Counted from the first letter of the stretch, positions 40,776 to 50,480 are shown. The stretch is DNA of 64,000 nt from Gammaproteobacteria bacterium (GCA_021773975.1 JAJFJN010000037.1:23155-87154), one strand, 5' to 3'. The notes: generated by a model not told the origin, from the letters alone. Numbers and translations are program-made.

Positions 40776-41625
40776 GTCGTTTCTGGCTCTTGTCTTGGCT
40801 ATTTTCTTCAAACTGGTTACCTTCCAGCCACTTTATCGCCCCTGTTGGGCAGCGGTAGGTGGCTTTTGGTTTTGCATTACCGAGATCAAAATGCACAATC
40901 GGCAAATTGTTCTCCATAACAACCACTCCAGTCTCGGCATCTGAGGCACAGCGGCCACAGGCATCACAAGCTACGGTGCATAAAGCAACGGCATCATCAC
41001 CCGCTAGCGGGTTGTTGCATTGAACGTAGAGTTTTTCATTTAACGGCAGAATCTCAAATAGATCCCGTGGACAGGCATCAACACAATCGCCACAAGCGGT
41101 GCAGAGGTCAACCTCAACCTTTGGCAGCACATTGTCGTTCATGGTGATCGCGCCAAAGGTGCAGGATATCTCGCAATCAGCAAGACCCAGGCAACCCCAG
41201 GAACAACCCTTGCCTCCACCAGAGACCATATGTGCAGCCCGGCAGCCATCAAAGCCTTTATATTCGGCAATTTGAAGTGCTTCTGCGATACCACCGGCAC
41301 AGCGCAGCCGCGCAACCCGCTTATTCTGCTCACCGGCATCTACACCAAGGTATTCCGCAATGCTTTCTAGTGCATCAGGGCTTGCCACGGTACATAGGCT
41401 AGGCTCAACCTCACCCGAGACCAATTTTTCAGAGAAGGCTCGACAGCCAGGCTCGCCACAAGCACCGCAATTGGTGCCAGGGAGCAAATCTTCAGTATCA
41501 TCAATGCGTGGGTCTTCCTCTACCTTCAGGTATCGGTAGGCCACTGCAAGGACAACACCAAAGAACAGTCCCAGGCCGAGCATGATGCCCGGTGCAGAAA
41601 ATAATGTTCCGAGATCAAATGACAT
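40768..41625 (-). CDS. rnfB: Long-form RnfB ferredoxin-type subunit
   Basis: 285 residues, longer than the roughly 190-residue proteobacterial RnfB. One N-terminal helix ('GIMLGLGLFFGVVLAVAY') is followed by the RnfB cluster motif 'GTNCGACGEPGC' and then a Cys-rich part with several 4Fe-4S sites (GCSWGCLGLADCEISC, CTACGDCVDACP, CTVACDACGRC, YRCPTGA). Extended RnfB proteins with extra clusters are known from anaerobes such as clostridia and Bacteroidetes. Here it sits between the two PFOR-like genes, separated from rnfCDGEA by sucC-sucD. It is the likely electrical bridge from the 2-oxoacid oxidoreductase to the membrane complex. Confidence 0.88.
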   Translation of the reverse strand: MSFDLGTLFSAPGIMLGLGLFFGVVLAVAYRYLKVEEDPRIDDTEDLLPGTNCGACGEPGCRAFSEKLVSGEVEPSLCTVASPDALESIAEYLGVDAGEQNKRVARLRCAGGIAEALQIAEYKGFDGCRAAHMVSGGGKGCSWGCLGLADCEISCTFGAITMNDNVLPKVEVDLCTACGDCVDACPRDLFEILPLNEKLYVQCNNPLAGDDAVALCTVACDACGRCASDAETGVVVMENNLPIVHFDLGNAKPKATYRCPTGAIKWLEGNQFEENSQDKSQKRHA

Positions 41626-41723
41626 TTGATATTCGCTTCGTTAGCAGGGAATCAGGGGCAGATGCGTAAAAAGCCAAACAAAAAGCGTGGTTCATCCCGC
41701 ATCGTGCTCCCAAACAGTAATCC

Positions 41724-44213
41724 CTAGTTGTATGCTTCAGCCCGTTTCATCAGATCATCCAAATCCGGCTCGTCTTTATTCAACGGCTTGCCAGGATGGA
41801 TACAGTTAGCGGGGCAGAACTCAGCTGATTCAACCAACTGAGCATAGGTTCCAGCTGTTGCATCTGCAATATAGGCCTGCTTATTGTCGTCATAGACGAA
41901 CATCAGCGGGTTAAGATTGGTGCAATCATTACAAGTGGTGCATAGAATCGATTCGATCCAGGGATCATCAAAGCTCACCTCTTCCTCTTCAGGCTCTGGC
42001 GCAGCTTCCGGCTCAGCAGCAGCTTCTGGACCCACATCTTCTACCGGGGCAGCAGCAGGCGCTGCTGTCGCAGTAACTGGTGCACCAGTAGCAGTAGGCA
42101 TGGCGGCAGAAAGATCGAAACCCACTAAGGCATCAGCCAATCGACCCAATGCTTCACCCGCTGTTTCGGTGCGAACACGCTCCAACTCTTCAACCTGCTC
42201 TTCGCGCATGGCATCAAGCTCAGTCGCTGCCGCAGCTTGCGCCTCTTCACTGGCCTTTTGTATTGCCAGATCTACATAGCGACTGCGAACACCTGCCAAC
42301 TCTTGAAGGGTACGCCAATAATTACGACGATCACGGCAAGCCATGATCAGTGCGCGCGAGATAACAAGGCGATGCATAACATCGTTGCCATCAACGGCCC
42401 AGATGAAAGGTACGCTACTCTGCGCATGATCTGCAGGCAGAGCCAACCACTTCGCAACCGGCACTAGATCATCAGAATTACTTCCTTCTGGAACCACGCC
42501 AAAATGCCCCTTTAAACCTGGAATCAGCAGTGCATAATCGGCAAAGGTGAAAGAGAGTTCTGAGGTTACCGAATTGCCATCAGCATCGGTATAACTGTAG
42601 TTATGGTTAGGCCAATCATGCTCAGCTTGAGGGTTGCTGCTAAAATTCATACGGGAGGCAAAATCATCACCCGCATCAGGGTTAATCAGGAAGAATGGAT
42701 GGGCGCGCCCTTCCATTGCCGCACTGGCAACAAACCATGGATCAAGCGAACCACCTTCGGACGATTTAACCCCAGTAGTGACCAAGTGCAGAGCGGTACG
42801 GGTAGCATCAAGTGCCAAACCATATTGTTCCAGCAGGTGGTCATAACGCGCCGCAGAGGATTGAGCAACCACCGCCTGACGATGGCTGATACCAAGATAA
42901 CCCAACTCAACACGAAAACGTTGAAATGGATCTTCACCCTCAGCAGAGGCTGGATTGCTATGAGCTTGAACCCGTACCAGAATCTGTACTGGACGACCGG
43001 AACTCAATAGCTGCGAAAAGGAGGAGAGACCACTGCTCGCAACATTGTTAGCATTATCTATAGCGACAACAGTGGGTATCAACAACAGCTCTTCTTGAGA
43101 AAATCCTTCCCAACCAAAATTCTTAAACCAGGCATCATGGACGGCAGGCTTATAGGCATCTTTGGTTTCAAGCCTGGCAATGCGTACTGCAGCAAAAACC
43201 TTAGCTAGTTTTTCTGCTTCTGTATCGAAAATTGAGGCAGCAACTGAACAGGGGTCAATATTACTGACCGATTCAAAATCAGCCACATCTGTTAACAAGG
43301 TTTCGCCTAACTTGTCAGCATGTACAGCACGTACCAATACAGGTTCGTTATGATAGGTTTCCAGAACTTCCAGTGCGCTTTCAATGCGTTTACGTCGTGC
43401 AGCAGCCATTGAGACTGAACCCTGTGAGTGGTTCATCATCTTTGACATAGCCGTCGCATTAAAAAAGTCGCTTGAAGCGCCAATACTCTGTTTGATCGCA
43501 GTCGATTTTCTTGATGCAGGTGTCTTGCTTTTTTCCACCGCCAACAGCGCTTTCATACTAGCTGCCAGCTGGGAGACTTCCTGACTAAATGCCGCACGAC
43601 GAGGCGCTGATTTACAGCGCGCCACATGAAGCAGTAGATAGATAGAGGCTAAACGCCCATAACCTAGAAATTGAGTGCCTGCCTCAACAGCAGCAACCAG
43701 CTGACCCAGATCAGCCTGTAGTCGCTCAACATGCTCACCCTTCAGATCAAGCTGAGTCTGCAGGGCTTTTGCAGCATCAGCGACTAGAGACGCAGCATCT
43801 ACTGGTGCCTCCTGGCCTTGCAACCTGCTGCATAGCTCACGCTCAATCCAAGCAAGATTATCTTTAAGGATACGTGCATTTTCTGCGGCAGGTGCAAACC
43901 CATCAACTGCATCCCCAAGAAAGCGGGAAAGAGGCTTTGCCAAGACATCACCTGACAATCCTGCCGGAAAGAGACACAACGGATAATCGTATCTAACCTT
44001 CGAGACATCTCGAAAGCCGTTCAACGAAACGGGAAGGAATTCGCTGCCGACTTTGCCAAGTGTGGACTTAGCACCAGGTTCACCCAGATGAAAATGCCGA
44101 AGAGTGCTCATCAGCTCATCTGAGGCATCAGCAGAAGCAGGGAGAAAAGGTACGCCTCCTGCCCTACGCTCTGGTTTCTGCACCGGCTGCTTTTTACTAG
44201 CTTGTGCTGTCAT
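41724..44213 (-). CDS. PFOR domain VI-like protein with C-terminal ferredoxin motif
   Basis: 829 residues from the ATG of MTAQASKKQPV; a TTG at 44303 would overlap korB and is rejected. Residues 1-370 are helical and unfamiliar. Residues from about 375-690 are homologous to the end of the 1,541-residue neighbour; both share 'RTLQELAG' and a matching 'FxxxP...SRxxxxxNP' block. The region equivalent to the PFOR thiamine motif reads 'AIDNANNVASSGLSSFSQLL', so GDG is lost. A Glu/Lys coiled coil and an Ala/Pro/Glu linker lead to a 4Fe-4S-type end (CTTCNDC ... CPANCIHPG, about 750-805). It lies 25 bases after korB and 98 before rnfB. Electron transfer from KorAB is the simplest inference. Confidence 0.75.
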   Translation of the reverse strand: MTAQASKKQPVQKPERRAGGVPFLPASADASDELMSTLRHFHLGEPGAKSTLGKVGSEFLPVSLNGFRDVSKVRYDYPLCLFPAGLSGDVLAKPLSRFLGDAVDGFAPAAENARILKDNLAWIERELCSRLQGQEAPVDAASLVADAAKALQTQLDLKGEHVERLQADLGQLVAAVEAGTQFLGYGRLASIYLLLHVARCKSAPRRAAFSQEVSQLAASMKALLAVEKSKTPASRKSTAIKQSIGASSDFFNATAMSKMMNHSQGSVSMAAARRKRIESALEVLETYHNEPVLVRAVHADKLGETLLTDVADFESVSNIDPCSVAASIFDTEAEKLAKVFAAVRIARLETKDAYKPAVHDAWFKNFGWEGFSQEELLLIPTVVAIDNANNVASSGLSSFSQLLSSGRPVQILVRVQAHSNPASAEGEDPFQRFRVELGYLGISHRQAVVAQSSAARYDHLLEQYGLALDATRTALHLVTTGVKSSEGGSLDPWFVASAAMEGRAHPFFLINPDAGDDFASRMNFSSNPQAEHDWPNHNYSYTDADGNSVTSELSFTFADYALLIPGLKGHFGVVPEGSNSDDLVPVAKWLALPADHAQSSVPFIWAVDGNDVMHRLVISRALIMACRDRRNYWRTLQELAGVRSRYVDLAIQKASEEAQAAAATELDAMREEQVEELERVRTETAGEALGRLADALVGFDLSAAMPTATGAPVTATAAPAAAPVEDVGPEAAAEPEAAPEPEEEEVSFDDPWIESILCTTCNDCTNLNPLMFVYDDNKQAYIADATAGTYAQLVESAEFCPANCIHPGKPLNKDEPDLDDLMKRAEAYN

Positions 44214-44238
44214 ATCGTGGAGTCTGCCTGTAACTATT

Positions 44239-45192
44239 TTAGATCGAGAAGGAGTCAAGCGCCTTATTAACACCGGCGAGCTTGTCTTCATCGGACATGC
44301 CAAGACCTACGTTGCTCCAGTCGTCATACACTGGGGCGTCTGGGTCGTGATAGAGCAGGCCACAAGGCACTTTGCCCGTATCACGCGCAATCGCCATAGC
44401 ACCATTCCAGTCAGATGGATCATGCACCAGCTGGTTCGGGTAGATCTTCTCAACCGCTTCATTGGTGGGGATACCGTTTTCATGCTTCAATAGCAGAATC
44501 TGAGACGGATCACTTGACATCTCTTTATGCACATCTTCCACAAAGACGGGGCAACGCTGAATGATACGAACAAAGCTGGTGCCGCGATGAGCATGGGCTT
44601 TTTTGATGGTTTCATATACCAGCAGCGGGTTCCAATCCACAACCTGCGCCACAAATGAAACATTAGTAACACCCAGAGTAATGGTCAGCGGATTCATCGC
44701 TGGCAGAAAAGCACCTGTTGGATGAGTGTTTGTCTTGAGATCTGGCGGGCTGGTTGGTGAGGTCTGCTTTTTGGTCAGACCGTAAATGGCGTTATCAAAA
44801 ACCAGCACGGTCATATCCACGTTGTAACGCAATGCATGTATCCAATGACAGCCACCGATGGAGAAACAGTCACCATCACCGGTGGAGACCCAGACATCCA
44901 GATCAGGGCGGCGCGCCTTGATACCAGAGGCAAAGGGTAGCGCTCGGCCATGCAGGCCATGAAAACCATAGGTCTTCATGTAGTGCGGCAGACGACTTGA
45001 ACAGCCGATACCGGAGACATTTACGATCTTTTCAGGTGATAGCTGTGCCTCTCTGCATACCTTTTGCACAGCGGTCAATACGCCATGATCTCCACAACCA
45101 GTGCACCAACGTGGCTGGGCACCTTCATAATCTTCAATCGTGAAATAACGGTCTTGTACGTCTAGAGACCAATCTGCTTTAAGTCCGAACAT
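44239..45192 (-). CDS. korB: 2-oxoglutarate:ferredoxin oxidoreductase beta subunit
   Basis: 317 residues. The four cluster Cys appear in 'RWCTGCGDHG', 'SGIGCSSRL' and 'QRCPVF'. The thiamine-diphosphate/Mg motif is intact: 'STGDGDCFSIGG' followed by 'FDNAIYGLTKKQTSPTS'. It pairs with the adjacent alpha subunit, 12 bases upstream. Its substrate is taken as 2-oxoglutarate because sucCD lies in the same block; another 2-oxoacid is possible. Confidence 0.92.
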   Translation of the reverse strand: MFGLKADWSLDVQDRYFTIEDYEGAQPRWCTGCGDHGVLTAVQKVCREAQLSPEKIVNVSGIGCSSRLPHYMKTYGFHGLHGRALPFASGIKARRPDLDVWVSTGDGDCFSIGGCHWIHALRYNVDMTVLVFDNAIYGLTKKQTSPTSPPDLKTNTHPTGAFLPAMNPLTITLGVTNVSFVAQVVDWNPLLVYETIKKAHAHRGTSFVRIIQRCPVFVEDVHKEMSSDPSQILLLKHENGIPTNEAVEKIYPNQLVHDPSDWNGAMAIARDTGKVPCGLLYHDPDAPVYDDWSNVGLGMSDEDKLAGVNKALDSFSI

Positions 45193-45204
45193 CGACGTAA
45201 CCTC

Positions 45205-47109
45205 CTAATTCAGTTTCTCGAGACGACCAAGAACGGCCTTACAAATCACACCCGGCTGCAGCGGAGCAGCCTGCACAATAGACCAGCAATCAATATCCAT
45301 CACAAACTGATTACGCAGGATAGTGGCCAACTGGGCATAGCGGCGGGTCGAATCATTGATCAGCGGCATATCGGGCTCATCACTATAATTGAGTTCAACG
45401 GTCATAACCTTCTTAAACTTAGAGAAGATCTCTTTCAGATCCTTCTCAAAAGGATGCAGAAAGCGCAGGTGAACGTTGGAGACCTTATGACCATCCGCGC
45501 GCATGCGATCCACTGCCTCCTCAACAGCCCCTAGGGTAGAACCCCAGGAAACCACCAGAATATCGCCTTCATCATCACCATGGATCTTAGGCTTCTGCAG
45601 GGTAGCAGCCACTGCTGCCATCTTGCGGCTACGCATGTTACAACCGATTTGGTTTGACATGGAGTCGTAGGCCACCTTACTGCGCTTGGTGTGCGCCAGG
45701 CCGGTTAGCACATACTCACCGCCTTTCTGACCCGGGATTGGGCGTGGTGAGATACCCGTCTCCTCATCCCATTCATAGGCCGGTACATTTTTATCCCACT
45801 CGGACTGATCAATCGGTGACGCAAGCCATTCGGCCTGCGGCTCTGGACGATCATAAGGCTGTACGCCGGTAGCCAGGTTGGCATCAGTCAAGATAATGAC
45901 TGGGGTACGGAAAGCCTCAGCCAGTTTGCGTGCTGTTACAACAAAGTGAAAGCACTCAGAGATGGTGGCAGGCGCCATGATGATCTTGGGCGCATCGCCA
46001 GGCATGCTATAGAGCGCTGAGAGCAGATCACCCTGTTCAATCTTGGTCGGTTGGCCGGTTGAAGGGCCACCACGCTGAACGTTGACAACAACCAGAGGCA
46101 CCTCACACATGACAGCCAGACCCAAGATCTCAGTCTTGAGCGCCATACCAGGGCCAGAGGTGATGGTGACAGCCGTCTTGCCTGAGAAGGAAGAACCTAC
46201 CGCATAGGCAGCCGCTGCGATCTCATCCTCGGCCTGATGCATAAAACCACCGGTCTGATGAAAGACATCTGCCAGATAGTGAGAGGCGGAGGTTGCAGGG
46301 GTAATGGGATACATCGCCAGACAATCCATACCGGAAGCCAATACACCCAGACCAATGGCTGTGTTGCCGTTGGTTACGATGGTAGGTTTCTGAACGCCCT
46401 CCTTCTCAGGTAGGACTTCGTAATGATACTCAAGGTTGTCCACAGCATACTGATAGCCTGCTTTAAACAGATCATGATTTGGCTTGATTACCGCCTCACC
46501 CTTGCGTGCAAAGGCCTTTGCAATCTCATCCAGTGCACGCTGAGTGTCACGGCTGTAGATGCGGCAGAGCATGCCAAGTACAAACATGTTCTTACCCTTG
46601 CGGGCATTCTTGACAATCTTGAGACACTCTTTCTCAAGCGGCAGCTCATGGATAATCAGGCCGCGCTCTTTAAAATCAGCTACCGCTTTCGCATAGTCTT
46701 CACGAATCTGTGGCTGCGGATCCTCTGCCCACTTGTTCTCGAGAAGAACAACAGTTCCTTCTCTGAAGGCGCGATTTTCAATACGGTTATAGAGCACCTG
46801 TTCATTCAAGGCTACAACCAGGTCAGCCTCATCACCCATATTGGTGACATATTTGTGGCCCAGGCGGATGCGAACACCACTGGCACCCTCTTTTGAACGA
46901 GCCGGCGGCTGGATCTCAGCAGGGATGATCTCCACTGTCCAAACACCGTTACCCATCTTGCCACTAACCGTGCCAAAGGTCTGTCCACACTTCTGGGCAC
47001 CTTCGCCAGAGTCGCTGACAACCTCAATGATATGCTCTTCAATACGCTTCGGTTTTCCTGCGGAAATCTCAGCGACATTGCTTTTTTGCGCTGTTGCTTG
47101 TTTAGTCAT
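45205..47109 (-). CDS. korA: 2-oxoglutarate:ferredoxin oxidoreductase alpha subunit (gamma-alpha fusion)
   Basis: 634 residues. Residues 20-215 are the gamma domain ('GQTFGTVSGKMGNGVW' start). Residues from about 250 are the alpha domain with the thiamine-site motif 'AMYPITPATSASHYLADV' and 'QAEDEIAAAAYAVGSSFSGK', plus 'RGGPSTGQPTK'. GGAAGG-like bases (GGGAAGG) precede the ATG. With KorB it would oxidise 2-oxoglutarate to succinyl-CoA or run in reverse. A promoter with a perfect -35 box lies about 145 bases upstream. Confidence 0.93.
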   Translation of the reverse strand: MTKQATAQKSNVAEISAGKPKRIEEHIIEVVSDSGEGAQKCGQTFGTVSGKMGNGVWTVEIIPAEIQPPARSKEGASGVRIRLGHKYVTNMGDEADLVVALNEQVLYNRIENRAFREGTVVLLENKWAEDPQPQIREDYAKAVADFKERGLIIHELPLEKECLKIVKNARKGKNMFVLGMLCRIYSRDTQRALDEIAKAFARKGEAVIKPNHDLFKAGYQYAVDNLEYHYEVLPEKEGVQKPTIVTNGNTAIGLGVLASGMDCLAMYPITPATSASHYLADVFHQTGGFMHQAEDEIAAAAYAVGSSFSGKTAVTITSGPGMALKTEILGLAVMCEVPLVVVNVQRGGPSTGQPTKIEQGDLLSALYSMPGDAPKIIMAPATISECFHFVVTARKLAEAFRTPVIILTDANLATGVQPYDRPEPQAEWLASPIDQSEWDKNVPAYEWDEETGISPRPIPGQKGGEYVLTGLAHTKRSKVAYDSMSNQIGCNMRSRKMAAVAATLQKPKIHGDDEGDILVVSWGSTLGAVEEAVDRMRADGHKVSNVHLRFLHPFEKDLKEIFSKFKKVMTVELNYSDEPDMPLINDSTRRYAQLATILRNQFVMDIDCWSIVQAAPLQPGVICKAVLGRLEKLN

Positions 47110-47252
47110 AGGCCTTCCCGTGAAGTACTCTCAAGGATGTATTTTTAGAAAAAACTTTGGCTGCGCGTATTTAATAAACTGTACGCACTGCCCGAAACTA
47201 TAGGCTTCCCGTTTGGTCGGGGGGGAGAAATTGCCCCAATAAAAGCGGTGCA

Positions 47253-47282
47253 ATAATTCTCAAAGAGGCCGCACTATGTCAA
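47253..47282 (-). promoter_or_regulatory. Candidate sigma-70 promoter for korA
   Basis: On the minus strand a perfect TTGACA box (47282-47277) is followed after 18 bases by AATTAT (47258-47253), which matches 4 of 6 -10 positions. It lies in the 289-base gap between the NuoF-like gene and korA, where no gene is seen. The gap also holds runs of C and G near 47218-47226 and 47310-47316. This would let the kor-rnf block be transcribed apart from the NuoF-like gene. Confidence 0.4.
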
Positions 47283-47398
47283 AAGAGGGACTCAAGGTCA
47301 AATAATATCCCCCCCTTAAATATATCTTTTTTCTCTCATTCATAAGCAGTTATTTATAGAACCTATAATCCTTTAGTCAAAAATATTAGGGGATATAA

Positions 47399-48646
47399 TT
47401 ACCGTTTAAGCGCCTGCTCATACTCATCCTTAAAATGATAGAGCGAGCTTTCCAACACTTTTACCGCACCATCTAATAGATGACAACGTCCGCTGCCAGG
47501 GAGGATTTCACACAGATTCTCCAATGAATCTAGATCAGCCTGCCTGCCTCTACCTGTATCAATCTTGTCCAATAGCTGAGATATATAGTAGGTGCCTGTT
47601 TTACAGGGAGGGCACTGTCCACATGAGGAGTGAGCAAAAAAATCGACATACTCAGAAACTCGTTTGACGATGCCTGTTCCTTCAGAAATCACAATCATTG
47701 CACCCGTTCCCAGACTTGAACGACGCTCCCGCACAGAGACAAAATCCAGCGGCACATCCAGATCTTTCGGCGTAAGGATGGTATTGGATGGCCCGCCGGT
47801 AAATACAGCTTTCAGTTTTTTACCCAGCAACACCCCACCACCATATTTGTAGATAAGATCTTCCAACGGCGTACCCATAGGCAGCTCATAAGGGCCGGGC
47901 TTCAGCACATCACCACTCAGGCAAAAAATTTTGGTGCCACTGGCATCACCAATCCCTTGATCCTTAAACCACTGCGCCCCATTACGCACCAGATGAGTCA
48001 CATTGGCCATGGTCTCCATATTGTTAACCAGCGTAGGACAGCCATGTACGCCGTACTGTGCTGGATAGGGCGGTTTGCCACGGGGAAAGGGGAACTTCCC
48101 CTCAACTGACTCAATGGCCGCCGTCTCTTCGCCACCGATGTAATGCCCCGAACTTGGCACCACGCGATACTCCAGTGGCTTTTTCAGGACGGCAGACACC
48201 CTCCCAACAAGCTCAGACTCCTGCCATTGAATAACCGCAGCACGCATCGCCTCAACACAACCACCAAGATCAGGATTGATATAAAAGACGACGTGATTGA
48301 TCCCTGTAGCCAATGCGGTAATGGTGGCTCCCTCTATAATCTGGTGCGGAGTCTCCTCCAGCAGTACTCGATCTTTAAAGGTGCCCGGCTCATCCTCATT
48401 ACCATTACAGATCAGATATTTATCCTCTGCATCTTTTCGATCCGCGACCGCCGCCCACTTGATATGTACCGGAAAGCCACTCCCACCCAACCCAGGCAGT
48501 TGCGCATCTTTTACCAGAGCAACCAATTTAGAGGGGTCCTGCAAAGCAACCTGCAAGCCTTCACCACCTACATGAGAAAGCCACGCATCGAGATCTGCAC
48601 CCACTCTGTTTTTGGGATGCAGCAGTACTTGGTTTAATTTATCCAT
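47399..48646 (-). CDS. Stand-alone NuoF-like NADH/FMN/Fe-S subunit
   Basis: 415 residues. The NADH- and FMN-binding marks '[16 protein letters not shown]' and '[13 protein letters not shown]' are clear, as is an SLBB-like part ('[14 protein letters not shown]'). The C-terminal 4Fe-4S motif [12 protein letters not shown] near 345 has its fourth Cys later ('[10 protein letters not shown]'). NuoF and related subunits of NAD-linked dehydrogenases share this plan. No NuoE, NuoG or hydrogenase/formate dehydrogenase neighbours exist. Position just upstream of korA on the same strand suggests NAD(H) coupling to the 2-oxoacid oxidoreductase; this is inference. Confidence 0.85.
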   Translation of the reverse strand: MDKLNQVLLHPKNRVGADLDAWLSHVGGEGLQVALQDPSKLVALVKDAQLPGLGGSGFPVHIKWAAVADRKDAEDKYLICNGNEDEPGTFKDRVLLEETPHQIIEGATITALATGINHVVFYINPDLGGCVEAMRAAVIQWQESELVGRVSAVLKKPLEYRVVPSSGHYIGGEETAAIESVEGKFPFPRGKPPYPAQYGVHGCPTLVNNMETMANVTHLVRNGAQWFKDQGIGDASGTKIFCLSGDVLKPGPYELPMGTPLEDLIYKYGGGVLLGKKLKAVFTGGPSNTILTPKDLDVPLDFVSVRERRSSLGTGAMIVISEGTGIVKRVSEYVDFFAHSSCGQCPPCKTGTYYISQLLDKIDTGRGRQADLDSLENLCEILPGSGRCHLLDGAVKVLESSLYHFKDEYEQALKR

Positions 48647-48766
48647 AGAGATCGATTCACCGAGACAAAGATGGCAACCATTTTAGGAGAGCCTTTCCCA
48701 GATCGCACCCTTTTTTTCTTCTTAACCGCATATTATGAGATAATGCTTAATCACCCTTCTTCTCAA

Positions 48767-48799
48767 CGCCCTGCCAGCAACCGGTCAGGGTGTTTTTTT
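48767..48799 (+). terminator. Intrinsic terminator in the ybiT leader (possible attenuator)
   Basis: A stem cgccctg / cagggtg, extended by two inner C-G pairs past a bulged T, is followed at once by seven T. The nearest upstream gene is divergent, so no known transcript from upstream needs ending. The ABC-F start lies 19 bases beyond. An AT-rich -10-like sequence (tattat or gataat, 48731-48744) just precedes it. A short reading frame from ATG 48742 runs through the hairpin. Confidence 0.55.
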
Positions 48800-48817
48800 A
48801 TAAACTGGAATAACACC

Positions 48818-50437
48818 TTGATCTCTACAGCCAACATCACTATGCAATTCGGGGCCAAGCCCCTGTTTGAAAACGTCTCAGTCAAATTTGGTGGCGGCAA
48901 CCGCTATGGCCTGATCGGTGCCAATGGTTGTGGCAAATCAACCTTTATGAAAATCCTGGGTGACGACTTAGACCCCACCTCTGGCAACATCAGCCTTGCT
49001 CCTAACGAACGCCTGGGTAAGCTGCGCCAGGACCAATTTGCCTTTGAAGCGTTTACCGTGCTGGACACTGTCATCATGGGACATGCTGAACTATGGACAG
49101 TTAAGCAAGAGCGTGACCGTATCTACTCACTGCCTGAGATGAGCGAAGAAGAGGGCATGAAGGTAGCCGAGCTAGAGGTCGAATTTGCCGAAATGGATGG
49201 CTATACCGCAGAGTCACGCGCCGGAGAGCTACTGTTGGGGCTAGATATCCCACTGGAACAACACAACGGACTAATGAGCGCCGTCGCCCCTGGTTGGAAA
49301 CTACGGGTATTGTTGGCACAGGCGCTCTTTGCTGACCCTGACATTATGCTGCTGGATGAGCCCACCAACAACCTCGACATCAACACCATTCGCTGGTTAG
49401 AGAGCGAGCTTAACAAGCGCAACAGCACCATGGTCATCATCTCGCATGATCGCCATTTTCTAAACAGCGTCTGCACCCACATGGCTGACCTCGACTACGG
49501 TGAAATCCGTGTCTATCCCGGCAACTACGATGACTACATGACCGCCTCTACCCAGATCCGCGAACGCATGTACGCCGATAACGCCAAGAAAAAAGCCAAG
49601 ATTGCCGAGCTACAAACCTTCGTCAGCCGCTTCTCTGCTAACGCATCCAAAGCCAAACAGGCTACCTCACGCGCCAAACAGATCGATAAAATCCAACTGG
49701 ATGAGATCAAACCCTCCAGTCGAATCAGCCCTTATATCCGTTTTAATCAAGAGAAAAAGCTCTTTCGCCTGGCACTAGAGCTTGAAGGGCTAAGCAAAGG
49801 TTTTGAAGCGAGTCCCCTCCTCTTTAACGAACTGGACTTGATGGTTGAAGTCGGTGAGCGCGTTGCCATCATTGGTCCTAACGGCATCGGTAAAACCACC
49901 CTGCTTCGCACACTAACAGGCGACCTAACACCCGACAGTGGCCGCGTGAAGTGGTCAGAAAATAGCAATATAGGCTACTATGCCCAAGACCATTCATCCG
50001 ATTTTAATGAAGAGACTAATCTATTTGATTGGATGGGCCAGTGGGGAAAAGAGAGCGATGATGAGCAGGTCATTCGTGGCACACTAGGGCGACTACTCTT
50101 CTCTCAAGATGAGAGCAAAAAGCAGGTCAACGTACTCTCAGGTGGGGAGCAGGGACGCATGCTGTTCGGCAAGTTAATGCTGCAACTGCCTAACATCCTG
50201 GTGATGGATGAGCCGACCAACCACATGGATATGGAGACCATTGAGTCGCTTAACCTGGCACTGGAGAATTTCCCCGGTACACTTCTTTTTGTAAGCCATG
50301 ACCGTGAGTTCGTATCATCCCTGGCCACTCGCATCATTGAGCTAACACCCAATGGCATCGTCAACTTCAGCGGCAGCTACGACGATTATCTGCACAGCCA
50401 AGGCGTAGAGTTAGAGAATAATAGCAAGGCATCATAG
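48818..50437 (+). CDS. ybiT: ABC-F ATPase, YbiT type
   Basis: 539 residues from TTG at 48818, with a GGAA box 9 bases upstream. This start gives the conserved YbiT N-terminus ('[18 protein letters not shown]'); in-frame ATG 48742 would add a non-conserved leader. There are two ABC domains: Walker A 'GANGCGKST' and 'GPNGIGKTT', a YbiT-like first signature segment, '[11 protein letters not shown]', and Walker B '[11 protein letters not shown]' / '[11 protein letters not shown]'. A charged interdomain linker follows the first domain. ABC-F proteins have no membrane part and act on ribosomes. The sequence is close to E. coli YbiT throughout. Confidence 0.93.
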   Translation: MISTANITMQFGAKPLFENVSVKFGGGNRYGLIGANGCGKSTFMKILGDDLDPTSGNISLAPNERLGKLRQDQFAFEAFTVLDTVIMGHAELWTVKQERDRIYSLPEMSEEEGMKVAELEVEFAEMDGYTAESRAGELLLGLDIPLEQHNGLMSAVAPGWKLRVLLAQALFADPDIMLLDEPTNNLDINTIRWLESELNKRNSTMVIISHDRHFLNSVCTHMADLDYGEIRVYPGNYDDYMTASTQIRERMYADNAKKKAKIAELQTFVSRFSANASKAKQATSRAKQIDKIQLDEIKPSSRISPYIRFNQEKKLFRLALELEGLSKGFEASPLLFNELDLMVEVGERVAIIGPNGIGKTTLLRTLTGDLTPDSGRVKWSENSNIGYYAQDHSSDFNEETNLFDWMGQWGKESDDEQVIRGTLGRLLFSQDESKKQVNVLSGGEQGRMLFGKLMLQLPNILVMDEPTNHMDMETIESLNLALENFPGTLLFVSHDREFVSSLATRIIELTPNGIVNFSGSYDDYLHSQGVELENNSKAS

Positions 50438-50454
50438 ACGTACCCTTTAAAAGC

Positions 50455-50480
50455 AGGTAGATGCCAGAAGGCATCTACCT
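50455..50480. terminator. Bidirectional terminator between ybiT and yaeQ
   Basis: A perfect 11-bp stem, aggtagatgcc / ggcatctacct, with loop agaa lies between two convergent genes. It includes the stop codon of yaeQ. The plus side runs into ctttaaaa and the minus side into ctgcttttaaa, so it can serve both. Confidence 0.7.

Noticed and set aside
44303..44303. Longer start for the 829-residue protein
   Set aside because: It is a TTG lying inside korB; the ATG at 44213 fits the gap after korB.
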